Below are positions 7,653 through 16,716 of a DNA stretch of 64,000 bases, piece after piece. The position numbers and the translations under genes are program-made. The notes beneath the pieces were generated by a model, which was given only the letters and a program-made list of their open reading frames with translations, was not told the DNA's origin and searched no databases. The stretch's first letter is position 1. Every line of letters begins with the position of its first letter. The stretch comes from Planctomycetota bacterium (GTDB lineage Bacteria > Planctomycetota > Phycisphaerae > WQYP01). The DNA lies in assembly GCA_021831565.1 (NCBI GenBank), contig JAKBMM010000004.1, positions 17,120-81,119 of the forward strand. The letters are read 5' to 3'.

Positions 7653-8482
7653 ACGATCACGTCCCGATAGCTATCCAGAATCACCTTGATTTCCGGTGTA
7701 AAGATCAGTTCACCGGCGCGGATTACGTATTCGTAGCCGACTGTTTTGCCCTGCGATTCACGCTGTTTGCTCAAATCCGGCTGATTGAGCAGATTTCCGA
7801 TGGCCAGGGCCACGGCCAGTTGGAGGTCCGGCGGGATCAGGGCGCCGGTGATCTGGCAGCCGGCGGCATGGGCATCGGCGAAGGTGGCCGTGAAACTTGC
7901 TCCATTGGTCGCCGCAACGCTCAGAGTTTCCTGGTGGGCTTGGCCGGGATCGACGATCAAACCGGTTCCCGCCGTGATCGCCCAGGGCTGGCCGTTGAAA
8001 AATCCGCTCATGGCGGCCGGCGTGACGGAACTGACGCCCGCGGCAATAGCCGCGGCGCTGCTGGTCAGAAAGCCGAAACCGGCGTTGTAATCCACCAGGA
8101 CGGCATTCAAACCCGCGTTGGGAAACCAGCCCGTCGGGCCATAGAGGCCGGAAAAGTTGCCGGTAAACCGCGGCTGGAAGCTGATTCGCCCGATGCCTGG
8201 CCGCAGATCGAACTGATCCGGCGTATAAGAGATGGGATTGGCGCCGGTGGGAAAAAGCGTCAGGGCGTTCAGGGCCAGCACCGGAGTGCGACGGAGCATC
8301 AGGAACGGCTGATCGGCGGCGTCATAATATTCCTGGTAGCGGCCGGGAACAAAATCACGCCGGCAATAACGCTCCACCGCGCCGCTGACGGCGGAAATGA
8401 GACTCGCCAGCATGGCGACGCTGACGCCGCCCGCCGCCTTCACGACGTTGTTGACGTAATCCTGTGTGACCAGATCGGCCAT
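7649..8482 (-). CDS. Phage head-tail connector protein
   Basis: A 277-residue protein. Residues 1-45 form the helical part seen in gp6/gp15-type connectors (VNNVVKAAGG, AVSGAVERYCRRDF). The region that follows matches the usual sequence pattern of these proteins, YYDAADQPFLMLRRTPVLALNALTLFP. The C-terminal half includes PPDLQLAVALAIGNLL, a helix typical of this group. The middle, about residues 130-200, is longer than in simple connectors and may be an inserted beta domain. It is the first gene of the phage module; nothing phage-like lies upstream. Confidence 0.7.
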   Translation of the reverse strand: MADLVTQDYVNNVVKAAGGVSVAMLASLISAVSGAVERYCRRDFVPGRYQEYYDAADQPFLMLRRTPVLALNALTLFPTGANPISYTPDQFDLRPGIGRISFQPRFTGNFSGLYGPTGWFPNAGLNAVLVDYNAGFGFLTSSAAAIAAGVSSVTPAAMSGFFNGQPWAITAGTGLIVDPGQAHQETLSVAATNGASFTATFADAHAAGCQITGALIPPDLQLAVALAIGNLLNQPDLSKQRESQGKTVGYEYVIRAGELIFTPEIKVILDSYRDVIV

Positions 8483-8736
8483 GAAACAAGCTGTAGAGGC
8501 CGGATCCGGGTGATAATCGTTATACCGTATGCCACCCGCCGTGGGCGGGACGTATTTGCGAAAGACCGGGGTTTCTCCTAAAATGTTTGGGGTTGGCGTA
8601 GTTTGACGCCGCTATGGCTCTTCTGGCGTTTCATCGTTGTTTGCGTGGATATTTCCATGGCCAATTCCGTTCATTTTGAGCGACCTCCGCTGGCGCGTAT
8701 CTGGTACGTGAGCCAAGATGGACAAAATGTGATTCC

Positions 8737-9144
8737 ATGAGCATCATCGGCCACGGCATTGATCTGGTGGAAGTGGCCCGCATATCGGACATGATCCGGC
8801 GGCATGGCAATCGCTTCCTCCACCGCTGCTTCACTCCGGCGGAGCGGAAATATTGCCGGCGCTTCCGCGACGCCGCGCCGCATTTCGCCGGGCGTTTCGC
8901 CGCCAAGGAGGCGATTGTCAAAGCGTTGGGAACGGGTTTGAGCGGAAAAATTTCCTGGACCGAAATGGAAATTCTACCGGATGCACAGGGCAAACCGGTG
9001 CCGGCGTTCACCGGCCACACGCGGCGGCTCGCCGCGGCGCTGGGTATAACAAAATGGCATATTTCAATTTCTCACACGCTGGAACACGCCATGGCCAGCG
9101 CCCTCGCCGAAGCATCATGGGAAGTTACCCATGCACCAGCTTGA
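8737..9144 (+). CDS. acpS: Holo-[acyl-carrier-protein] synthase
   Basis: A 135-residue 4'-phosphopantetheinyl transferase. It moves the phosphopantetheine arm of coenzyme A to the serine of acyl carrier protein, which activates fatty-acid synthesis. The signatures are complete: GHGIDLVEVARI with the metal ligand D9, and FAAKEAIVKALG with E58. The C-terminal HISISHTLEHAMASAL is also typical. The last 20 bp overlap the convergent cdsA gene, which is also a lipid-synthesis gene. Confidence 0.96.
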   Translation: MSIIGHGIDLVEVARISDMIRRHGNRFLHRCFTPAERKYCRRFRDAAPHFAGRFAAKEAIVKALGTGLSGKISWTEMEILPDAQGKPVPAFTGHTRRLAAALGITKWHISISHTLEHAMASALAEASWEVTHAPA

Positions 9145-10042
9145 GAATCCAGTAGGCGACGGGGGCGGCCAGCAGGGGTGAATCGAGCATGTCCAGCACG
9201 CCGCCGAAACCGGGCAACTGGCCCGAATCTTTCACGCCGGCGTCGCGCTTGAGCAGACTTTCCAATAGATCGCCGACCTGGCCGGCGGCGCCCAGGAGAA
9301 TTCCGACCAGCGAGCCTTCCCACCAGGCGAACTCGGGAGAAAAGTGGGTAAGAATCGCGCCGATAACCGCCGCGACGAGCAAGCCGGCAATAAACCCCTC
9401 CCATGTTTTTCCCGGCGAGAGCCAGGCGATCAGTTTATGCCGGCCGATCCACCGCCCGAAAAAGTAAGCGCTGATATCGGCGCCCTTGACCATGAGCAGA
9501 ATCGACACCACCATGCCGGCGGAATGGCTCAGCCGGATGGGCAGGTAAAAACCGGGCAGCACGCCCAAATACACGATCGCCAGCAGCGAACCGCCGGCGG
9601 AGGCCATGGCGCCCTCGATCTTCTGCCGGCGGCTGTGCATGGCGAACGCCCCCGCCAGGGCGATGGCCAGCACGGTGGGAACCAGATAGCCCGGTTTGAT
9701 GGTGTGAAACCACCGGGCCACCTGCACCGCGATGGGACTGGAGCCAGCGGGCTTGTCCAGGAGCATTTCGGAAAGCTGCTCCAGCCAGGGCCAGAGCATG
9801 CACAAAATGGCCGAAGCTACACATACGCGCAGAGAAATAATTACTCCTTGGCGCGCCAGCAGTCGCTGCATTTCATAAACCGCCGGTGGAATGATCACGA
9901 GAAAGGTGATGGCCATGAGAGTACCCGGCGGAAAAGAAAGCTGCCGCGCCGGCCAGCCGCTGGAAAGCGTCTGATCGAAATAAAACATGATCAACAGTGC
10001 GATGCCGAAGAGCAGGCCTAAAGTTATCCGTTGTTTGAGCAT
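9125..10042 (-). CDS. cdsA: Phosphatidate cytidylyltransferase
   Basis: A 305-residue inner-membrane enzyme with about eight hydrophobic segments. It makes CDP-diacylglycerol from phosphatidic acid and CTP. The C-terminal signature is present as DAGVKDSGQLPGFGGVLDMLDS. The usual PGHGG..DR.DS reads PGFGG..DM.DS here, so the His and Arg differ from the textbook motif while the catalytic Asp residues remain. Upstream of it, KGADISAYFFGRWIGRHKL and SPGKTWEG are standard. The ATG at 10042 starts a 267-bp divergent gap before tsf. Confidence 0.93.
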   Translation of the reverse strand: MLKQRITLGLLFGIALLIMFYFDQTLSSGWPARQLSFPPGTLMAITFLVIIPPAVYEMQRLLARQGVIISLRVCVASAILCMLWPWLEQLSEMLLDKPAGSSPIAVQVARWFHTIKPGYLVPTVLAIALAGAFAMHSRRQKIEGAMASAGGSLLAIVYLGVLPGFYLPIRLSHSAGMVVSILLMVKGADISAYFFGRWIGRHKLIAWLSPGKTWEGFIAGLLVAAVIGAILTHFSPEFAWWEGSLVGILLGAAGQVGDLLESLLKRDAGVKDSGQLPGFGGVLDMLDSPLLAAPVAYWILKLVHG

Positions 10043-10309
10043 TCTCGCCGCCGATAGTTCAGGATTTATGTCCGCACAAGCGCCGTGGTACGGGGATTCT
10101 CCAACAGAGCCTGTATTGTATTGCGTTTATGTTAAGGGCCAATGGGCCATGCGTCCACGATCCCTTTGGTATGACATCCCTTTGGCAGGGCTTCTGGACG
10201 TTCGGCGCGAAAATCCTTACACTCGTCCCGCCCGGTGTCTGAAAATGGTCCCCGGCCGTGGACCGGCGGGGCGGACCGGGCCGACGTTATTTTGACGGGA
10301 ACGAAAACC

Positions 10310-11188
10310 ATGACCCCAATCAGCGCCAAAGACATCATGACACTACGCGTTCGTACCAGTGCGGGCATGATGGATGTAAAACGGGCGCTGCAGGAGGCGT
10401 CCGGCGATATGGAAAAGGCCGCCGAACTGCTTCGCCAATGGGGGGCGGGGCGCGCGGACGCCAAAATGTCCAATGAAATGAAGGAGGGGTTGATCGGTGG
10501 GAAAATCGGCCATGATGGCAAAGTGGGAGTGCTGGTACGACTGAGTTCGCAAACCGATTTTGTCGCGCGCAATGAAGCATTTATAAAAATTCTGCATGAT
10601 CTGGTGGAGCTTGCCTTCGCCAATAAAGTCAACACGCCCGCCGAGCTCAACGCGTTGGCCTGGCCCGACGGTTCCGGCCGCTCGGTGGAAAATGTGGTGA
10701 AGGAACTGGCCGGCGGAACCATCAAGGAGAATATGGCCATTACCGGCGTGGCGCGGTTCGAAGCGACCGGTGGTCCGGGGGAGGTGGGCCGGTATGTGCA
10801 CCACAACGACAAAGTCGGCGCCCTGGTGCAGGTGGATGGCGGCGGCGGCGAAGCCGTGCGCATGCTTGCCAGGGAATTGGCGATGCACATTACCGCCGGC
10901 ATGCCTTTTGTTCCCATCGCCATCAGCCGGGACAAAGTGGATCCGGTGATTCTGGAGCGGGAAAAACGGATTGCCGCCGAAGGAATTGCCGGTAAACCCC
11001 CGCCCCTTGCGGACAAGATCATCGCCGGCAGACTGGAAAAATTTTTCGCGGATAACGTTCTGCTGGAACAGCCGTTCGTGAAAGATGAGAAGAAACGGAT
11101 CCGGGACATTCTGGCGGATGCGTCCCGGGCCGTCTCGGCCAAACTGGAAATCATCCGCTTCGCCCGCTTCAAAGTTGGCGAAGTCTAG
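10310..11188 (+). CDS. tsf: Translation elongation factor Ts
   Basis: About 292 residues. EF-Ts exchanges GDP for GTP on EF-Tu in the cytoplasm. It has the N-terminal UBA-like domain (LRVRTSAGMMDVKRALQEASGDMEKAAELLRQWG) and the hallmark SSQTDFVARNEAF, followed by two core repeats. The open frame extends upstream to 10235, but ATG 10310 aligns with the family start and has ACGGGA before it. rpsB, which normally precedes tsf, is absent: the upstream 267 bp are non-coding. It starts a translation cluster with pyrH and frr. Confidence 0.96.
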   Translation: MTPISAKDIMTLRVRTSAGMMDVKRALQEASGDMEKAAELLRQWGAGRADAKMSNEMKEGLIGGKIGHDGKVGVLVRLSSQTDFVARNEAFIKILHDLVELAFANKVNTPAELNALAWPDGSGRSVENVVKELAGGTIKENMAITGVARFEATGGPGEVGRYVHHNDKVGALVQVDGGGGEAVRMLARELAMHITAGMPFVPIAISRDKVDPVILEREKRIAAEGIAGKPPPLADKIIAGRLEKFFADNVLLEQPFVKDEKKRIRDILADASRAVSAKLEIIRFARFKVGEV

Positions 11189-11245
11189 GGGAATACGCAC
11201 CGAAGACCGGCCCGCCGGGAATGACGTTGGGCTTGGGAGCCGCGC

Positions 11246-11977
11246 ATGGCGCAACCTCGTTATCATCGAATTCTTCTGAAGATCTCGGGCGAGGGTTTGT
11301 GCCGGGAGGCTGGTTTCGGCTTGGACATGCCGCAATTGGAGAGCATCGCCGAGCAGATCGCGCAAGTCGCCCGCTCCGGCGTGCAGGTGGCGGTGGTAAT
11401 TGGAGGGGGGAATTTTGTGCGGGGACAAACGCTGGCGGCCGCCGGCCATGTGCAGAGAGCCACGGCGGACTATATGGGGATGCTGGCGACGGTGATCAAC
11501 GCCATGGCGCTGCAGGACACCCTGGAGCACCTGGGTCAGCCGACCCGCGTGGCCAGCGCCTTGACCGTGCTCCAGGTCTGCGAGCCGTTCATCCGCCGCA
11601 AGGTGATACGTCACCTGGAAAAGGGTAGGGTGGCGGTGCTGGCCGCGGGCGTGGGCAATCCGTTTTTCACCACGGATACGTGCGCGGCATTACGCGCCAC
11701 GGAGCTGCAGGCCCAGGTGCTTTTGAAAGCCACCAAGGTGGATGGCGTATACAGCGGTGATCCCCGGAAAGATCCGGAGGCGCGCTGTTTTGACAAGCTT
11801 AGTTACCGGCAAGTCATCCGGGACAACCTGCGCGTGATGGATATGACGGCCATCAGTCTGGCGATGGAAAGCAATATTCCGATTGTCGTGTTCAATCTCA
11901 AAACGAAAGGAAACATCGCCCGGGTCGCGGCCGGCGAGCCGATCGGCACACTTATCACCGGCGAGGCGGGCGGGTAA
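11246..11977 (+). CDS. pyrH: UMP kinase
   Basis: A 243-residue amino-acid-kinase-fold enzyme that converts UMP to UDP with ATP. Visible motifs are LLKISGEGL at the N-terminus, VVIGGGNFVRG near residue 50, the nucleotide-binding FFTTDTCAALRATELQAQVLLKATKVDGVYSGDP region, and DMTAISLAMESNIPIVVFN near the C-terminus. It follows tsf by 57 bp and precedes frr by 56 bp, the conserved bacterial order. Confidence 0.97.
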   Translation: MAQPRYHRILLKISGEGLCREAGFGLDMPQLESIAEQIAQVARSGVQVAVVIGGGNFVRGQTLAAAGHVQRATADYMGMLATVINAMALQDTLEHLGQPTRVASALTVLQVCEPFIRRKVIRHLEKGRVAVLAAGVGNPFFTTDTCAALRATELQAQVLLKATKVDGVYSGDPRKDPEARCFDKLSYRQVIRDNLRVMDMTAISLAMESNIPIVVFNLKTKGNIARVAAGEPIGTLITGEAGG

Positions 11978-12033
11978 AGTTATAGCGGTGCGGAACGGAG
12001 CCACCGTCTCGGACATTGACTCATAGGCAAGCC

Positions 12034-12594
12034 ATGGATGTGGATGAAATTATATTTCAAGCCGAAGAGCACCTGGAAAAGGCGCTCGATCACCTGCGCC
12101 ACGAGTTGCGGGGGCTGCGAACGGGCCGGGCCAGCACGTCCCTGGTGGAATTCATCAAGGTTGATTATTACGGCGCTCCGACCGATCTGCGGGCGCTGGC
12201 TTCGCTGACCACGCCGGACGCGACCTCCATTGTGATCAAACCGTTCGATCCCACCAGTCTCAAGGAAATCGTCAAGGCCATTGAAGTGGCGAATCTCGGC
12301 ATCAATCCGCAAAACGACGGTCGGCAGATTCGCCTGGTGCTGCCGCCGCTCTCCGGCGAGCGGCGCCAACAGTTGCTGGGGAAAGTAAAGGAGTCGGCGG
12401 AGCATTGCCGCGTCGCCATGCGCAACATCCGGCGCGACGCCAACAAACACATCGACCAGGAAGAAAAACAATCCACTCTTCCCGAAGATCAGGCCAAGGC
12501 GGCGCAAGAGCAGGTTCAGGAACTGCTCAAGAAGTTCGAGGCCCGAATCGACGAACTGGTCCGCCTCAAGCACAAAGAGATCACCGAGGTGTGA
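12034..12594 (+). CDS. frr: Ribosome recycling factor
   Basis: About 186 residues. RRF splits post-termination ribosomes together with EF-G. The family features are clear: HELRGLRTGRAST in the first helix, VDYYGAPTDLRALASLTTPDATSIVIKPFD in the beta domain, and the C-terminal pair of long helices with RVAMRNIRRDANKHI. An in-frame TTG at 12016 is possible, but ATG 12034 is the better start. Last gene of the tsf-pyrH-frr cluster. Confidence 0.97.
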   Translation: MDVDEIIFQAEEHLEKALDHLRHELRGLRTGRASTSLVEFIKVDYYGAPTDLRALASLTTPDATSIVIKPFDPTSLKEIVKAIEVANLGINPQNDGRQIRLVLPPLSGERRQQLLGKVKESAEHCRVAMRNIRRDANKHIDQEEKQSTLPEDQAKAAQEQVQELLKKFEARIDELVRLKHKEITEV

Positions 12595-12595
12595 T

Positions 12596-12640
12596 AAGAG
12601 CCTATCCGAGCAACTAATGCTCTTGATCGCGAATTTTTCT
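12596..12640 (+). terminator. Possible weak terminator after frr
   Basis: AAGAGC (12596-12601) pairs with GCTCTT (12619-12624) around a 17-base loop, and a T-run (ATTTTTCT) follows within 10 bases. The stem is short, so support is weak. The rest of 12595-12940 shows no gene. Confidence 0.25.
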
Positions 12641-12940
12641 TAAGACATATCCGAAGCATCGCCGATATTCGTAACAGCGGATAATGATACGGTCCGCACG
12701 ATAACAGGAGGGTCGTCGGCATTCTCATGGGCATTCTATTTCGGTGGCCGCCGGGCGTCGGCTCGTACCGGTGTCGAAATCAGGAGAGAATGTTGGAAAA
12801 TGCCGCCGCCGCTTTCGTAAATTGTGGACAAAATTTTTTGGAGAAAGTCACTTGCCTTGGCGACCGGAGAGCGTATACTTATCCAGTGGAGGCAGAGTGT
12901 TAGAAAGCCGACCTATCCTTGGGAGCAAAAGGAGTCCGCC

Positions 12941-13192
12941 ATGGTAAGCAGTGATCCCAGTCGTGGTGGCGGAAAAGAGCGCGGGTTTCCACCGTACGGT
13001 TCTATCAATCCATCGGAAATTCTAGAATCGCCTCCAGCTCTAAGCGCGACCAATGCCGATGGCAGCGCCGTGACATCCGTTTCTTTCAGGAGTACGGATG
13101 GACCGTTGCGGCATGGAATGGAACGAGTCGTGCGACTGAACGAACAGGCCGCCGGCGGCGTGTGCTGCCCGTCTGAGATTTATCTCGGTTAA
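12941..13192 (+). CDS. Small hypothetical protein
   Basis: An 83-residue ORF. The ATG at 12941 has a strong AAAAGGAG site six bases before it, the main reason to call it. The sequence is Ser/Pro-rich and looks disordered, with a short helical C-terminal part RHGMERVVRLNEQAAGGVCCPSEIYLG. That tail loosely recalls the end of FlgM-type anti-sigma factors, but I do not claim the homology. It is followed by the convergent rex gene. Longer reading to 12824 lacks a ribosome binding site. Confidence 0.5.
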   Translation: MVSSDPSRGGGKERGFPPYGSINPSEILESPPALSATNADGSAVTSVSFRSTDGPLRHGMERVVRLNEQAAGGVCCPSEIYLG

Positions 13193-13254
13193 AATCCGCC
13201 TGACTTCGCCCGCATCATCCGCCGAAGCCCCATCAGCCCATGTATTTGGTTATT

Positions 13255-13911
13255 TTACGTGGGTGCGGCGAGAGAATTCTGTATCGTCCCCAAGCTCATC
13301 CGGAAAGATAACTGTTCGAGCTGCAGCGCCAGATCCACGCTCTGAACGAAAACATCTTCGGGAGCAGCCAGGGAAACCGCCGCGAAATTCAAAATACCCC
13401 GTATACCCGCTTTCACAAGCTGATTGACGGCATCCTGGGCCGATTCCGGCGGCACGGCGACAATTGCCATTCGAATCCGCAGCGCCCCGACCGCCTGGGC
13501 GATTTCGGACATCGGGTGGATTTCCAGTTCGCCGAAGCGGCGTCCGATTTTTCCCGGATCAGAGTCGAACGCCGCCACCAGGTGAAAACCTTTCCGGGGA
13601 AAACCCTTATAGGTCAGCAGCGCCCGTCCCAGGTTCCCCACTCCCACCAGCAGCGCATTGCAAGCCTTGTCGGTCCCGAGAATTTTCTTGAGCCGCGTGA
13701 TCAATTCCTCCACACGGTATCCGATGCCGGGATGTCCGAACTGGCCGAAATAGGCCAGATCCTTCCGCACCTGGGCGTCGGTATAACCGAGGGCTTCGCC
13801 GAGCTGTTTGCTGCTGATGGTGTTTCTGTTTAGATGTCGAAAAGCTTCCAACTGGCGCAGGTAGAAGCTCAGTCGATAGACCGCCGGATCTGGTATTTCT
13901 TCAACTTTCAT
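13255..13911 (-). CDS. rex: Redox-sensing transcriptional repressor Rex
   Basis: A 218-residue repressor that binds DNA when NAD+ is high and leaves when NADH rises, controlling fermentation and respiration genes. The N-terminal winged helix (about residues 8-85) contains TISSKQLGEALGYTDAQVRKDLAYFGQFGHPGIGY, a near-perfect Rex signature. A Rossmann domain follows with LLVGVGNLGRALL, then AAFDSDPGKIG, and a C-terminal swapped helix. ATG 13911 is chosen because the frame upstream to 13998 runs through a promoter and palindrome. The gene stands alone and may control itself through the palindrome at 13969-13986. Confidence 0.95.
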   Translation of the reverse strand: MKVEEIPDPAVYRLSFYLRQLEAFRHLNRNTISSKQLGEALGYTDAQVRKDLAYFGQFGHPGIGYRVEELITRLKKILGTDKACNALLVGVGNLGRALLTYKGFPRKGFHLVAAFDSDPGKIGRRFGELEIHPMSEIAQAVGALRIRMAIVAVPPESAQDAVNQLVKAGIRGILNFAAVSLAAPEDVFVQSVDLALQLEQLSFRMSLGTIQNSLAAPT

Positions 13912-13960
13912 GCGGTCCACCCCGGGGGGGAACTTCCAGGAACCTATCCCAACCGATGGC

Positions 13961-13989
13961 ACTCTAAAACCATACACGTGTATGGTCAA
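13961..13989 (-). promoter_or_regulatory. rex promoter with 18-bp palindrome
   Basis: On the minus strand, TTGACC (13984-13989) and TAGAGT (13961-13966) are 17 bp apart. The spacer is filled by a perfect palindrome, ACCATACACGTGTATGGT (13969-13986), which overlaps the -35 box. A protein bound here would block RNA polymerase. It differs from the classical Rex box (TTGTGA-N4-TCACAA), so the binder is open: Rex itself with a divergent site, or another regulator. Confidence 0.65.
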
Positions 13990-14078
13990 GGGATTCATCG
14001 CACCGTACCCGGACGGACAAACAGCCGGGGGGCGTAAAGAGAAGCCGGTGGCCGGCGCCCCCTTGCGATTGCCGACGT

Positions 14079-14993
14079 TTAGACTTCCCCGCCGGGCCGT
14101 ACGGCGAAAACTTTTACGCTGGCGGCATATTCGTTCAAATCGTAGCGTTGGATCAATGCGGCCAGCTCGGCATGAAAATCCCTGGAAATGGTCAGTTTGG
14201 TACTACAACATCCCGCGGGCGACACGTTGCGCGAATCCGAAGACCGGGCGTCCATGGCGGGCGAACAGCAGGCGGCTTGCTTTCCCACGGCCCCGTAGGC
14301 GTTGAGGTCCGCGCCGCTGTCGATCACTTGTACGTGCTGGAAACCAGCCGCCGGCAGTTCCCGCTGATATTCTTCGATCAGTATGGCGCCGGCAAGGCAG
14401 CCGACCCAGGCGGAAACATTTTTCGCCAGTTCTTCCGGCAGCGGCTTTTTCAATGCAATATCGCTCACCGCCACCCGGCCGCCGGGCTTGAGTATTCGGA
14501 AGATTTCACGAAACACCGCTTTCTTATCCGGCGCCAGGTTGAGTACGCAATTGGAAATGACGCAATCCACAGAAGCCGCCGGCAGCGGCAACTTGTCGAT
14601 GGCGGCCAGATGAAATTCCACGTTATTAAATGGTTGACCGTTCGGACCACGGCGGGCATTTTCGCGGGCGCGTTGGATCATTTCCGGCGTCATATCGATG
14701 CCGATGGCTTGACCGGTTGGTCCAACTTTTTGCGCTGCCAGGAATACGTCCAATCCGCCGCCGCAACCCAGATCCACCACCGTTTCCCCGGGTTTCAAAC
14801 CGGCCATCGCCGTCGGATTGCCGCAGGAAAGTCCCATGTTCGCCTCGGCGGGTATGGAGGCGAGTTCCTCCACCGTGTAGCCAAAGGCCCGGGCGACGGC
14901 GGTTACCCCCTGATTCTTTGACGAAAGCCCGCTATTGGCCACAGTTCCATAGCCTCTTTGAACGTTTTGAATAATTTCATTGGACCGACTCAT
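14079..14993 (-). CDS. arsM: Arsenite S-adenosylmethionine methyltransferase
   Basis: A 304-residue cytoplasmic enzyme that methylates As(III) to methylated, partly volatile arsenicals. The SAM site is [16 protein letters not shown] (residues 72-87) with GIDMTPEM after it. Three cysteines fit the arsenic-binding set: C57 (MGLSCGNP), C149 (SNCVLNL) and C199 (WVGCLAG); the 50-residue gap between the last two equals that of characterised ArsM. A Cys-rich C-terminal segment (QAACCS, AGCCST) may add metal binding. Last gene of the ars operon, 21 bp after acr3. Confidence 0.93.
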   Translation of the reverse strand: MSRSNEIIQNVQRGYGTVANSGLSSKNQGVTAVARAFGYTVEELASIPAEANMGLSCGNPTAMAGLKPGETVVDLGCGGGLDVFLAAQKVGPTGQAIGIDMTPEMIQRARENARRGPNGQPFNNVEFHLAAIDKLPLPAASVDCVISNCVLNLAPDKKAVFREIFRILKPGGRVAVSDIALKKPLPEELAKNVSAWVGCLAGAILIEEYQRELPAAGFQHVQVIDSGADLNAYGAVGKQAACCSPAMDARSSDSRNVSPAGCCSTKLTISRDFHAELAALIQRYDLNEYAASVKVFAVRPGGEV

Positions 14994-15014
14994 GGAATCA
15001 CTCCTTGTTCAAAA

Positions 15015-16148
15015 TCAGCGGCTGCCGCCGAGAGTCGCTTCGGCCCCACAACATTGTTCGTAGGGCACGACGCCCTTGCGCATCTCGTACCAGTGGCGGG
15101 TGCGGTTAACCATCGCCACGGCGGAAAGCATCACGGGCACTTCCACCAGCACACCGACCACGGTGGCCAGTGCGGCGCCCGACTCAAAGCCGAACAACAC
15201 GATGGCTGTGGCCACGGCCAGTTCAAAAAAGTTGCTCGCGCCAATAAGTGCCGAGGGACCGGCCACGCAATGGGGCGAGCGCACCACACGGTTGAGCAGA
15301 TAAGCCAGGCCCGCGTTGAAGTATACCTGGATCAGAATGGGTACCGCGAGCAACAGGATCACCAATGGCTGGGCGATGATCTCTTCTCCCTGGAAACCGA
15401 ACAGCAGAACCAACATGGCCAGGAGCGCCGCCAGAGCGAGAGGGTGCATGGCCTGGAGCGTCCGCCGCAATTTGCGTTCGCCGTGTTCCTGCCGGAGTAG
15501 CCAGGTACGCCATACATTGGCGATGAGCAATGGCACGACAATATACAGCACCACGGATGCCAACAGCGTCACCCACGGCACCGTAATCGAAGATAGTCCC
15601 AGCAGCAGACCGACCACGGGCGCGAAGGCGAAGATCATCAGCACGTCGTTGAGCGCGATTTGGGAGAGCGTGAAATTCGGCTCGCCGCGTGCCAGATCAC
15701 TCCAGACAAAAACCATGGCCGTGCAGGGCGCCGCGGCCAGAATAATCAATCCGGCAATATAGCTGTTGATCTGGTCCGCGGGCAGCCACGACCGGAACAA
15801 CCCGCCGATGAAGAGCCAGGCCAGCAGGGCCATGGAAAACGGCTTGACTGCCCAGTTCTCAAACAGGGTCACCGCCATTCCGCGCCAGTGCCGGCGCACC
15901 CCCGCCAGCGCCTTCAGGTCGATCTTGAGCAGCATTGGGATGATCATCAGCCAGATCAGAACCGCCACGGGCAGGTTCACATGCGCGACTTGCATACCGC
16001 CGACGGCCTGGAAAAACGGGGGCATGATAAGCCCCAGGGCGATGCCGGCGATAATGCAAAGGAAGACCCATACGCTCAGATATCTCTCGAACACGCCCAG
16101 CGGCGCGCCGGCGGCTTGTTGGGCAATCGCTTCACATTGTACAGACAT
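15015..16148 (-). CDS. acr3: Arsenite efflux permease, ACR3 family
   Basis: A 377-residue, ten-helix inner-membrane permease that expels arsenite. Key segments: LAAAPCTAMVFVWSDLARGEPN with the conserved Cys in the fourth helix, and GASNFFELAVATAIVLFG near the ninth. It has a Cys pair close to the C-terminus (YEQCCGAEA). It follows arsC by 43 bp in the operon arsR-arsC-acr3-arsM. Confidence 0.95.
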   Translation of the reverse strand: MSVQCEAIAQQAAGAPLGVFERYLSVWVFLCIIAGIALGLIMPPFFQAVGGMQVAHVNLPVAVLIWLMIIPMLLKIDLKALAGVRRHWRGMAVTLFENWAVKPFSMALLAWLFIGGLFRSWLPADQINSYIAGLIILAAAPCTAMVFVWSDLARGEPNFTLSQIALNDVLMIFAFAPVVGLLLGLSSITVPWVTLLASVVLYIVVPLLIANVWRTWLLRQEHGERKLRRTLQAMHPLALAALLAMLVLLFGFQGEEIIAQPLVILLLAVPILIQVYFNAGLAYLLNRVVRSPHCVAGPSALIGASNFFELAVATAIVLFGFESGAALATVVGVLVEVPVMLSAVAMVNRTRHWYEMRKGVVPYEQCCGAEATLGGSR

Positions 16149-16191
16149 ATCAAACTCCTCGTATTTTTATAAGGACGGATATCCAAAGCAT

Positions 16192-16698
16192 CTATCCATC
16201 GCCGCGGCCGGCGGTCGCACCAGCATGTTTCATTTCCGCCCCGGGCAACGTTTGGACAAACGCCCGTATCTCATCACGTACGCGGCGGTAATGGGTCAGC
16301 GCCTCTTCTTCGGTTCCGGCGCCGGCGGCGAGTCGCGGCGGATCGTCGAAGCCGGCATGAAGCACCGTGGTTTTGCGGCCCAGCCAGGCCGGGCAGGTTT
16401 CCTGCGCATGGCCGCACACGGTGATCACGGCGTCAAAGGGCACGTCGCGCAATTCACCGACGGATTTGGAGCGCTGCGCACGGATGTCCACGCCGGCCTC
16501 GGCCATCACCCGGACCGCCAGCGGATCCAGGCCGTGGGGTTCGATCCCGGCGGAATAGGGTTCCAGCACGTCGGCCTTGAGTTTTCTGGCCCAGCCTTCG
16601 GCCATCTGGCTGCGGCAGGAATTGCCGGTGCACAGAAAGAGGATTTTCAAGCGGCGGGTCACCGGCGGCCTTCTCTCTTTTTGCATACGCATAAGCAT
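16192..16698 (-). CDS. arsC: Arsenate reductase, LMW phosphatase type
   Basis: A protein of up to 168 residues with the low-molecular-weight tyrosine-phosphatase fold. The P-loop FLCTGNSCRSQMAEGW places the nucleophile at C23 (numbered from 16698); C95 and C102 (VCGHAQETCPAW) are the redox pair of thioredoxin-coupled ArsC. It reduces arsenate to arsenite for export by Acr3. ATGs at 16698, 16692 and 16686 are all possible. It follows arsR by 18 bp. Confidence 0.95.
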   Translation of the reverse strand: MLMRMQKERRPPVTRRLKILFLCTGNSCRSQMAEGWARKLKADVLEPYSAGIEPHGLDPLAVRVMAEAGVDIRAQRSKSVGELRDVPFDAVITVCGHAQETCPAWLGRKTTVLHAGFDDPPRLAAGAGTEEEALTHYRRVRDEIRAFVQTLPGAEMKHAGATAGRGDG

Positions 16699-16716
16699 AT
16701 ATAATTTCCGAAAATA

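Larger units (their letters stand above)
5856..8482 (-). mobile_element. Prophage remnant: head-completion and tail module
   Basis: Five minus-strand genes in the order of a siphophage structural cluster: head-tail connector, head-closure protein, tail-completion (DUF3168-like), tail-tube-like protein and a small unknown. The first two overlap by ATGA. No terminase, portal, capsid, tape-measure, integrase or attachment site is visible inside the window, and ordinary genes lie on both sides. It is therefore either a decayed prophage or a retained structural fragment. Confidence 0.65.

Noticed and set aside
10132-11172. Long antisense frames such as the one opposite tsf
   Set aside because: They mirror the codon bias of a strongly supported gene in this GC-rich DNA and match no family.
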